DNA of 10,203 nt, taken from assembly GCA_949346185.1 (NCBI GenBank), contig CASGVX010000053.1, forward strand, positions 1 to 10,203, read 5' to 3'. The translations under genes were made by a program, and so were the position numbers. The stretch comes from an uncultured Lachnospiraceae bacterium (GTDB lineage: Bacteria > Bacillota > Clostridia > Lachnospirales > Lachnospiraceae). Shown in pieces: positions 1 through 6,117 of this stretch (its first letter is position 1; each line of letters opens with the position of its first letter). A model generated the notes under the pieces. That model did not search any database and was not told the DNA's origin. It worked only from the letters and a program-made list of their open reading frames with translations.

Positions 1-1
1 G

Positions 2-952
2 GTGCTGGCAGAGAGCGGGGAGCAGGCGCTGGAACTGACGGAAGAGCATCATCCCCAGTTGGTTCTGACAGATATTTCCATGCCGGGAATGACTGGATAT
101 GAACTGTGCAAGGTCTTAAAGGGAAACGAGAAGACGAAAAATATTCCAGTGGTCTTTATCTCTGCCTTCGATGATCCCCATGACATTGTGGAGGGATTTC
201 AGCTGGGGGGCGAGGATTATATTACCAAGCCCTTTATCCCGGAGGTGGTACAGGCCAGGGTTGGCGTCCATCTGCGCTTGCATGTGGCGAAGTGGGAATT
301 GATGGAGATGAACAGGAAACTGCAGATATCTGTGGGTGAGCAGTTGAGGCAGATGGAGCAGGAAAAGAAGAATATCCTGTATGCCATGGCGAATGTGGCA
401 GCACGAAATTCCTCCTATCAGGAAGAGCATGTGGAGCGGCTGCGCAGGAATTGCAGAATACTGGCGCAGGGAATGCAGCTGTCTCCCTTGTTTGAAGATC
501 AGATCTCAGATACCTTTATCGATACCATCGAATTGGCTGCACCGCTGTGCGATATTGGCAATATTGGCGTTCCTAGGGAGATTTTGCAGAAGAAGTCGGC
601 TCTCACGGAGGAGGAGACTTCCATCGTGCAGGATCATACGAATATCGGCGTCAAACTGCTGCAGGATTTGCAGATAGGCAATGACTATAATGATTTTATC
701 AGCACTACGATTGATATTGTAAAGTATCACCATGAGAATTGGGATGGGAGCGGTTATCCCGATGGATTGCAGCGGGAAGAGATTCCCCTTTCGGCGCAGA
801 TTGTCTCCGTGGTGGAAAGGTACTGCGTCCTCACGGGGGAGAAGCATATGGACAAAGAAGAAGCCTTTGCTGTCATGAAGGAGGAGGCAGGGAAGGAATT
901 GAATAAAGATATATTTGCAATTTGCTGCAAGATATCACGTCAATTAATCTAA
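2..952 (+). CDS. Response regulator with REC and degenerate HD-GYP domain (5'-truncated)
   Basis: The reading frame enters from outside the window, so the GTG at base 2 is an internal Val codon. About 30 N-terminal residues of the receiver are missing, because the phospho-acceptor Asp (LTDISMPG) is residue 24 here instead of about 54. The receiver also keeps Ser54 and the conserved Lys76 (ITKPF). A helical linker (about 90-130) leads to an HD-GYP-like domain (about 130-316). This keeps His143, Asp184, His212, the paired His243-His244 and the motif HHENWDGSGYP. The HD dyad is changed to Cys183-Asp184, the following Lys is Asn187, and the C-terminal metal-ligand Asp is Glu272. The RPYK-like c-di-GMP contact is replaced by EKHM. 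In the RpfG family this architecture hydrolyses cyclic di-GMP. The substitutions suggest a weak or inactive enzyme, possibly a sensor or scaffold; that is inference. The stop lies 37 nt before cheR, so co-transcription is likely. Confidence 0.88.
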   Translation: MLAESGEQALELTEEHHPQLVLTDISMPGMTGYELCKVLKGNEKTKNIPVVFISAFDDPHDIVEGFQLGGEDYITKPFIPEVVQARVGVHLRLHVAKWELMEMNRKLQISVGEQLRQMEQEKKNILYAMANVAARNSSYQEEHVERLRRNCRILAQGMQLSPLFEDQISDTFIDTIELAAPLCDIGNIGVPREILQKKSALTEEETSIVQDHTNIGVKLLQDLQIGNDYNDFISTTIDIVKYHHENWDGSGYPDGLQREEIPLSAQIVSVVERYCVLTGEKHMDKEEAFAVMKEEAGKELNKDIFAICCKISRQLI

Positions 953-989
953 ACTATAATTCAGAGCAGGATGGGAGGAATTAGTTTTG

Positions 990-1808
990 ATGACGGAGGA
1001 AGAGTTTTTAAGGATTTCAAGTTTTATTAAGCAGAAATATGGCATAGACATGACAGGTAAGAAGGAGATGGTGAGAGGCCGCTTGGAGAACCATATCCGG
1101 GCAGGGGGATGGCATAATTTTCTTGATTATATGAATGCTGTGGAGAATGACAAGTCCGGCGTTCAGGAGAAAATGCTGGTCAATCTGCTTACCACCAATT
1201 ATACATATTTTATGAGGGAATTTGAACATTTCAATTTCTTGAGGAAGGTGGTGCTGCCCTGGGCTAAGACGAAGGAGAGCAGGACGAAGGATTTGCGCAT
1301 CTGGTGCGGTGCGGCCTCCACGGGGGAAGAGCCTTATATGATTTCCATGGTGGTGTCGGATTTTCTGGGATTGGAGCGCCAAGAGTGGGATGCGAAGATC
1401 CTGGCTACGGATGTGTCTACCAGGGTGCTGCAGCAGGCCATGGCGGGGGTCTATCATGCGGAGCAGCTTAAGAGTGTGCCGGAACAGTGGAAAAAGCATT
1501 TTTTCCATCCCATGGGTGGCGGGATGCAGTTTCAGGTGAAGCAGGAGTTGAAGCAGGAGGTATTATTTAGAAAATTTAATCTGATGGATCAATTTCCTTT
1601 TAAGAAAAAATTACATGTTGTGTTTTTGCGAAATGTTATGATATACTTTGATGAAAGGACAAAAAGAGAACTGGTTCAAAAAGTGTACGACAATTTAGTG
1701 CCAGGAGGATATTTTTTCATAGGCATGACGGAGACGCTTGACCGAGTAAGTACGCCGTTTGAGATTGTTCAGCCCTCGATATTCAGAAAAAAGGAAGGGA
1801 AAGGTTAA
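990..1808 (+). CDS. cheR: CheR, chemoreceptor glutamate methyltransferase
   Basis: Transfers methyl groups from S-adenosylmethionine to glutamates of the chemoreceptor cytoplasmic helices, opposing CheB. The 272-residue length is normal for the family. An N-terminal helical domain (1-75) is followed by the TTNYTYFMRE motif (68-77). The SAM-binding motif IWCGAASTGEEPY lies at 104-116, ILATDVS with acidic Asp141 near 137-143, and RNVMIYF at 214-220. The segment before RNVMIYF reads LHVVFLRN, where the family usually has an Asp (FDVIFCRN-like), so residue 209 is His; the effect is unknown. The start is uncertain by one codon: a TTG at 987 lies 8 nt after GGGAGG (973-978) and the ATG at 990 lies 11 nt after it. 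I chose ATG for its codon. The receptor in this operon has no CheR-binding pentapeptide at its end, so methylation would be tether-independent. Three bases separate this gene from cheB. Confidence 0.95.
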   Translation: MTEEEFLRISSFIKQKYGIDMTGKKEMVRGRLENHIRAGGWHNFLDYMNAVENDKSGVQEKMLVNLLTTNYTYFMREFEHFNFLRKVVLPWAKTKESRTKDLRIWCGAASTGEEPYMISMVVSDFLGLERQEWDAKILATDVSTRVLQQAMAGVYHAEQLKSVPEQWKKHFFHPMGGGMQFQVKQELKQEVLFRKFNLMDQFPFKKKLHVVFLRNVMIYFDERTKRELVQKVYDNLVPGGYFFIGMTETLDRVSTPFEIVQPSIFRKKEGKG

Positions 1809-1811
1809 GAT

Positions 1812-2840
1812 ATGGGACCAATTAGGGTTTTAGTAGTAGAGGATTCTATTATGTTCAGGGAACTTCTGGTTCAAAATTTGAGCAGGGATCCTATGATACA
1901 AATCGTGGCAACGGCCAGTGATCCTTTTGAGGCGAGAGATGCAATCATTGCATATAAGCCGGATGTGATGACGCTGGACATCGAACTTCCCAAGATGAGC
2001 GGCATTGAGTTTCTGCGCAAGCTTATGCCCCAGTATCCGCTTCCCGTGGTGATGATTAGTTCTTTGAGCGACAAGGTATTTGATGCTTTGAATGCGGGGG
2101 CTGTGGATTTTGCGGCGAAGCCGGCTGTGACTAGCAAGGCTCAGCTGCTTAACTTCATACAGAATGAGCTTTTGGTCAAGATTAAGGTTGCATCGAGTGC
2201 TCAGGTGGGCAATGCCAAGCGTTCTTTGATGATTCAGCAGCATCCGGGCATGTCGGTGAAAAAGAACCATCTTGTCGTGGCGATTGGCGCCTCCACAGGG
2301 GGGACGGAGGCCATCCTCTCTGTGGTGAAGGAGTTTGGCGCAGATATTCCCGGCATTGTGGCGGTGCAGCATATGCCTCCCGGGTTTACGGAGATGTATG
2401 CCAAGAGGCTGGATGACCAGTGTCATATCAGGGTGAAGGAGGCTAGGACGGGAGACCGGGTGATGCCGGGACACATGCTGATTGCTCCGGGAGGAGACAG
2501 CCACATGCATCTCGTCAAGATGAATGGCGGATATCAGGTGGAGATTAAGCCGGGACCCAAAGTGAATGGGCATTGCCCTTCGGTGGATGTGCTCTTTGAG
2601 TCTGTAGCCAAGGCAGTGGGAGCCGATGCGCTGGGCATTATCCTGACGGGCATGGGCGGCGATGGCGCGAAGGGACTGCTGGCTATGAGGAAAGCCGGCG
2701 CAAGGACTATCGGGCAGGATGAATCTACCTGTATTGTTTATGGCATGCCCAAGGTTGCTTATGATCTGGGAGCGGTGGAGCATCAAGAGAAATTGACTGA
2801 CATCGCAGGAAGAACATACGCTTTATTAAATAAAATGTAA
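1812..2840 (+). CDS. cheB: CheB, receiver-controlled receptor methylesterase/deamidase
   Basis: Removes methyl groups from chemoreceptor glutamates, and deamidates glutamines, when phosphorylated by CheA. The 342 residues show the standard two-domain layout. The receiver (1-120) has the acidic pair Glu10-Asp11, phospho-acceptor Asp56 (TLDIELP), Ser83 and Lys103. A linker (about 121-150) leads to the esterase domain (about 152-342). The catalytic triad is visible as Ser161 (GASTGG), His187 (VQHMPPGF) and Asp284 (TGMGGDG), in the expected order and spacing. The ATG is 3 nt after the cheR stop, with a purine-rich GGAAGGGAAAGG ribosome binding site (1793-1804) inside the end of cheR, so translation is probably coupled. 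No residue expected for catalysis is missing. A CheB with both domains implies adaptation feedback through CheA. Confidence 0.96.
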   Translation: MGPIRVLVVEDSIMFRELLVQNLSRDPMIQIVATASDPFEARDAIIAYKPDVMTLDIELPKMSGIEFLRKLMPQYPLPVVMISSLSDKVFDALNAGAVDFAAKPAVTSKAQLLNFIQNELLVKIKVASSAQVGNAKRSLMIQQHPGMSVKKNHLVVAIGASTGGTEAILSVVKEFGADIPGIVAVQHMPPGFTEMYAKRLDDQCHIRVKEARTGDRVMPGHMLIAPGGDSHMHLVKMNGGYQVEIKPGPKVNGHCPSVDVLFESVAKAVGADALGIILTGMGGDGAKGLLAMRKAGARTIGQDESTCIVYGMPKVAYDLGAVEHQEKLTDIAGRTYALLNKM

Positions 2841-2847
2841 AGGAGAG
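2841..2847 (+). other. Orphan Shine-Dalgarno-like site after cheB
   Basis: AGGAGAG follows the cheB stop directly and resembles the ribosome binding sites of the other operon genes. No ATG, GTG or TTG occurs within the usual 5-12 nt downstream. The first structured hairpin begins at 2854. It may be the ancestral cheY ribosome binding site, separated from its gene by the structured element, or a purine run with no role. Confidence 0.4.
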
Positions 2848-2853
2848 AAAACA

Positions 2854-2925
2854 CAAACGTAGTTTGCGTTGCAAGTATTGTGTCTGCGCTGCGATACAAT
2901 ACTTGCAAGAACTTTAGTTCTTTTT
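2854..2925 (+). repeat. Three-hairpin intergenic element A (between cheB and cheY)
   Basis: Three consecutive inverted repeats are visible. Hairpin 1 is CAAAC-GTA-GTTTG (2854-2866). After a 2-nt linker comes the main hairpin, with arms TTGCAAGTATTGTGTC (2869-2884) and GATACAATACTTGCAA (2893-2908) around an 8-nt loop. All 16 pairs form in a + strand RNA; one is a G-U wobble (2882-2895) that would be an A-C mismatch in minus-strand RNA. Hairpin 3 is AAGAACT-TT-AGTTCTT (2907-2922), sharing two bases with the main stem and followed by T residues to 2925, so it could act as a weak terminator. The same order, with the same 15-nt distance from hairpin 1 to the main stem and the same TTG...CAA-G ends, occurs at 10133-10202. 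I read these as members of one palindromic repeat family; this is inference from two copies. Confidence 0.75.
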
Positions 2926-2947
2926 ATGCAGCAAAAGGCAGCGCAGA
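2883..2947 (+). promoter_or_regulatory. Candidate pseudoknot upstream of cheY
   Basis: TCTGCGCTGC (2883-2892), which is the main hairpin loop plus two stem bases, is the exact reverse complement of GCAGCGCAGA (2938-2947). The downstream strand ends three bases before the cheY ribosome binding site GAGG (2951-2954). The 8-nt loop pairing gives an H-type layout with a 16-bp first stem and a connecting loop of about 29 nt containing hairpin 3. Steric limits would probably allow only 6-7 of the loop pairs. If it forms, it could hinder or pace translation of cheY relative to cheB. Alternatively the complementarity is accidental, helped by the repeated GCAGC at 2928-2932. Function is inferred only. 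Confidence 0.4.
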
Positions 2948-2960
2948 AATGAGGTAAAGT

Positions 2961-3353
2961 ATGAAAATTCTATTGGCAGAGGATGATTTTGTGACAAGGA
3001 AATTTATGGTGAATTTCCTATCAAAGTACGGTGAATGCGATGTGACTGTGGACGGCATGGAAGCAGTTGATGCATTTATGATGGCTCTGGAAGATGGTGA
3101 GCCTTACGACCTGATATGCTTGGACATTATGATGCCAGTCATGGATGGTTACCAGTCCCTGGTGGGAATCCGCAATCTTGAAAAGGAGAGAAATATTCCC
3201 GAGGATAAGGCAGTAAAGGTCATTATGACGACCGCTCTGAATGAGGAGAAGAATGTCAAGATGGCATTTGATCTGGGATGTACGATTTATTCCGGTAAGC
3301 CAATTAATCAGGAGAGATTTGAGCAGGCGCTTAAAAAACTCGATCTGATTTAA
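2961..3353 (+). CDS. cheY: CheY-type single-domain response regulator
   Basis: A stand-alone receiver domain of 130 residues. When phosphorylated by CheA, CheY normally binds the flagellar switch to change rotation. The acidic pocket is Glu7-Asp8-Asp9, the phospho-acceptor is Asp55 (CLDIMMP), the switch residue is Thr90, and Lys113 precedes a Pro (SGKP). Tyr110 sits three residues before the Lys, the place of Tyr106 in enterobacterial CheY, consistent with an output-competent receiver. No DNA-binding or enzymatic domain follows. Its ribosome binding site GAGG (2951-2954) is 6 nt before the ATG. The gene is separated from cheB by the structured 120-nt gap and from cheA by 28 nt. Whether its target is a flagellar motor or another machine cannot be told from this window. 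Confidence 0.93.
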   Translation: MKILLAEDDFVTRKFMVNFLSKYGECDVTVDGMEAVDAFMMALEDGEPYDLICLDIMMPVMDGYQSLVGIRNLEKERNIPEDKAVKVIMTTALNEEKNVKMAFDLGCTIYSGKPINQERFEQALKKLDLI

Positions 3354-3381
3354 TATAAAAATTGCAGGAAAGGAGAAGGAT

Positions 3382-5535
3382 ATGGCTGAAGAATTTAACA
3401 CAGATGGCATGCTGGATATTTATCTGTTTGAGAATGAGCAGTTGTTGGAGCAGCTTCAGGAGACTGTATTGGAACAGAAGGATGAGGAGTGCTTTGACGA
3501 GGACAGCATCAACGAAATATTCCGAACCATGCATACCATTAAAGGCTCTTCGGGTATCATGATGTTTGATGATATCACAGCTGTATCACATAAACTGGAG
3601 GATGTCTTTTATTTTTTGAGAGAATCCGAGCCCGAAAATGTGCCACATGTGGAACTTGTGACCCATGTGCTGGATGTGGCAGATTTTATCACGAATGAGA
3701 TGGATAAGATTCGGAACGGGGATCCGGTGGACGGTGATGCCAGCAGTATCATAGCGGATCTGGATAAATTTCTGGAGATGATAGGGGGAGGCGACAAAAA
3801 GGGAGACAGCAAGAAGTCGGCACCGAAGAAGGAGAATGTCCACGAGGAGCCGAAACAGTTCTACATAGCACCGGTTGCCACCAATGCCAGCCACTTTTAC
3901 GAGATTAACATTACTTTTTTTCCAGAGACAGAGATGGCGAATGTCCATGCATACAAGACCGTGTATGCGCTGAAGGAGATTGCGGAGGATCTCATGTACT
4001 CTCCGGAGGATATTTTGACGGATGAGACGATTTCCGAGACGATTATCGAAAATGGCTTCAAGATTCTTCTGCAGACACAGAGCACAGAGGAGGAAATACG
4101 CAACATTATCGGTGTAGGCTACGACATCGATAAAGTAGATGTGTATGAGTGCGATGCCACAAGGTTTCAGCAGGGATTTGACTTTGGAGATCATGATTCC
4201 GACGTGCATATTGATTTGGATTCCAGCGTGGAGGAGATTGAGGATAAAGCAAAGGCAGAGGGAGATGAGGAAAAGCCCAAGCAGTCTGCTAAGCCTGGTG
4301 ATTTTGTCATCAAGTCCAAGGAGCCTGGCAAGCGCAAGAAATTGGCGAAGAATAAGGGGAAATCGGAGAAGACTTCCTTCATTAGCGTGGACGTGAGCAA
4401 GATGGATCAGCTCATGGACTTGATTGGCGAATTGGTCATTTCTGAATCCGTAGTGCTGCAGAATCCTGATTTGAAGGTGCCGGGGCTGAATTTGAACAGC
4501 TTTAATAAGGCGGCAGCCCAGATGTCGAAGATTTCTACGGATTTGCAGAACGTGATTATGTCCATGCGAATGGTTCCTTTGACGAATACCTTCCAGAAGA
4601 TGAACCGCATTGTATTCGATGTTTCCCGGAAATTGGGGAAGGAAATCGAATTTGAGATGATCGGGGAACAGACCGAGGTGGATAAGAATATTATTGAACA
4701 CATTTCGGATCCTTTGATGCATCTTGTGAGGAATGCGGTGGATCATGGAATCGAGACCAACGAGGAGCGAGCCGAGAGTGGAAAGTCGGAAAAAGGCAAG
4801 GTTACCCTGTCGGCGAAAACGGAGGCTGGCAAGGTATGGATTAGCGTGGAGGATAATGGCAAGGGCCTTGACAGGGATAAGATTTTGGCCAAGGCGAAGA
4901 AGCAGGGGATTCTGGATGGAAGCAAGCCGGATTCTGCTTATACGGATAAAGAAATCTATCAGTTCATTACCCTTCCTGGATTTTCTACTAACGAGCAGAT
5001 TACGGAGTATTCCGGACGAGGGGTAGGCATGGATGTAGTGGTGCAGAACCTGCAGTCCATCGGCGGCATGCTGGATATTGAGAGCGAGCCGGGCTTGGGG
5101 AGCGTGATGAATCTGAAAATCCCGCTGACGCTGGCAATTATTGACGGCATCGTCATGGAGACGGGGAATTCCTCCTTTGTATTGGAATCCGGCGTGATTA
5201 AGGAATTTGTCCGGGTGAAAGAGGACATGATGATACACGAGCCAAATGGGGAAGAGTACATTATGATCCGGGGAGAATGCTTCCCTGTCCTTCGCCTAGG
5301 CAAGTGGTATGGCCTGACTGACTATAAGGAATCGGTGGAGGATGGGATGATTCTCATTCTTGAAATGGAGGGCAGCAAAGTTTGTCTCTTCGTGGATAAG
5401 CTGATAGGCGAGCAGGAGATCGTGGTGAAGCCAATTCCGTCGTACATTAAGAAGATTAAAGGGCTTTCCGGCTGTACTCAGCTGGGTGACGGAAGCATTG
5501 CCTTGATTTTGGATCCTGCTGGACTAATAGAATAA
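3382..5535 (+). CDS. cheA: CheA, chemotaxis histidine kinase
   Basis: The central kinase of the array: it autophosphorylates on a histidine of its P1 domain under control of receptors and CheW, then passes the phosphate to CheY and CheB. The 717 residues carry all five CheA regions. P1 (about 1-130) has His51 in MHTIKGSSG. P2 (about 158-262) is a CheY/CheB-docking-like domain between charged linkers. P3 dimerisation helices start near 333 (MDLIGELVI). P4 ATPase has the N box His447-Asn451 (HLVRNAVDHGIE), the G1 box VEDNGKG (489-495) and SGRGVGMD (544-551). P5 (about 586-717) is CheW-like and couples to the array. The Lys/Glu-rich linker at about 285-330 is low complexity. AGGAG (3371-3375) lies 6 nt before the ATG. 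All catalytic motifs look intact. Confidence 0.97.
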   Translation: MAEEFNTDGMLDIYLFENEQLLEQLQETVLEQKDEECFDEDSINEIFRTMHTIKGSSGIMMFDDITAVSHKLEDVFYFLRESEPENVPHVELVTHVLDVADFITNEMDKIRNGDPVDGDASSIIADLDKFLEMIGGGDKKGDSKKSAPKKENVHEEPKQFYIAPVATNASHFYEINITFFPETEMANVHAYKTVYALKEIAEDLMYSPEDILTDETISETIIENGFKILLQTQSTEEEIRNIIGVGYDIDKVDVYECDATRFQQGFDFGDHDSDVHIDLDSSVEEIEDKAKAEGDEEKPKQSAKPGDFVIKSKEPGKRKKLAKNKGKSEKTSFISVDVSKMDQLMDLIGELVISESVVLQNPDLKVPGLNLNSFNKAAAQMSKISTDLQNVIMSMRMVPLTNTFQKMNRIVFDVSRKLGKEIEFEMIGEQTEVDKNIIEHISDPLMHLVRNAVDHGIETNEERAESGKSEKGKVTLSAKTEAGKVWISVEDNGKGLDRDKILAKAKKQGILDGSKPDSAYTDKEIYQFITLPGFSTNEQITEYSGRGVGMDVVVQNLQSIGGMLDIESEPGLGSVMNLKIPLTLAIIDGIVMETGNSSFVLESGVIKEFVRVKEDMMIHEPNGEEYIMIRGECFPVLRLGKWYGLTDYKESVEDGMILILEMEGSKVCLFVDKLIGEQEIVVKPIPSYIKKIKGLSGCTQLGDGSIALILDPAGLIE

Positions 5536-5562
5536 AATGATAGAAAGGAAAGGGAAACCCGT

Positions 5563-6114
5563 ATGGACAAGACAAGCGAACTGAAAATACAGGGAGATGA
5601 GGATGCCATATCAAGTGAAAATGATGGACAAAAGGAAAAATATATGACTTTTAAGTCCGGAAATGAATTTTTCGGGCTCAAGATTCAGTATCTCAATGAG
5701 ATTATTTCCTTTCAGACAATTACGCCGATTCCAGAAACGGAACCATATATCAAGGGGCTGATAAATTTGCGGGGAAAGATGATTCCTGTCATTGATGTCA
5801 GGCTGAGGTTTAACCAAGAGCCTTTTGAGTACAATGACAGGACCTGCATTATTGTCATCAATGTCAAGTCTATGATGGTGGGTCTGGTTGTGGAGAAGAT
5901 TGCTGACGTGGTAGAGATTAAGGAGAAGAATATCCTGCCGCCGCCAGCAGTTGGCCGTGCCGGCACGGCACATCATAAATATGTATATGGCATTGGCAAG
6001 GTTGGTGATTCTGTGAAACTTCTGTTGGATCCCGAAAAATTATTGAATGACGAGGATTTGGCGGCAACGGAGCAGACGAATGAAGTGAATCATGATGAAG
6101 AAAGAGAGGATTAA
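5563..6114 (+). CDS. cheW: CheW, receptor-kinase coupling protein
   Basis: An adaptor that links chemoreceptor tips to the CheA P5 domain in the cytoplasmic signalling array. The CheW fold spans about residues 25-160 of 183. The family signature GLINLRGKMIPVIDV carries the conserved Arg70 used in receptor and kinase contact. The chain has an N-terminal acidic extension of about 24 residues and a C-terminal tail of about 20 residues rich in Glu, Asp and Asn, which are probably disordered and make it somewhat longer than a minimal CheW. The ATG follows AAAGGAAAGGG (5543-5553), and the stop lies 3 nt before the receptor start with the mcp ribosome binding site GAGAGGA (6104-6110) inside cheW, suggesting translational coupling. 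No receiver domain follows, so this is not CheV. Confidence 0.95.
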   Translation: MDKTSELKIQGDEDAISSENDGQKEKYMTFKSGNEFFGLKIQYLNEIISFQTITPIPETEPYIKGLINLRGKMIPVIDVRLRFNQEPFEYNDRTCIIVINVKSMMVGLVVEKIADVVEIKEKNILPPPAVGRAGTAHHKYVYGIGKVGDSVKLLLDPEKLLNDEDLAATEQTNEVNHDEERED

Positions 6115-6117
6115 GGT

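Noticed and set aside
955..960. Perfect TATAAT box between the response regulator and cheR
   Set aside because: No -35-like hexamer at 16-19 nt upstream and no extended -10. The spacer is AT-rich, so chance is likely; a cheR promoter here is unproven.
1618..1647. Promoter-like TTGTGT and TGATATACT with an 18-nt gap inside cheR
   Set aside because: The -10-like bases encode the conserved Met-Ile-Tyr of the CheR motif RNVMIYF, so coding constraint explains them.
1830..2786. Long minus-strand open frame opposite cheB
   Set aside because: Antisense shadow of cheB, with His/Arg-rich translation and no start context or motif.
2907..2925. Hairpin 3 plus T-run as a full intrinsic terminator between cheB and cheY
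   Set aside because: The stem is short, AT-rich and partly shared with the main hairpin. cheY and cheA follow in the same direction without a clear new promoter, so at most partial attenuation is likely.
2869..2952. Small open frame in the cheB-cheY gap (TTG 2869 to TGA 2952, with an inner ATG at 2926)
   Set aside because: No ribosome binding site at a usable distance, it runs through both arms of the hairpin, and the product resembles nothing recognisable. A leader peptide cannot be excluded but is not supported.
3586..5238. Long minus-strand open frame (550 codons) opposite cheA
   Set aside because: It is the antisense shadow of a gene with clear CheA domains. The predicted peptide is rich in His, Arg, Leu and Ile with no domain pattern.
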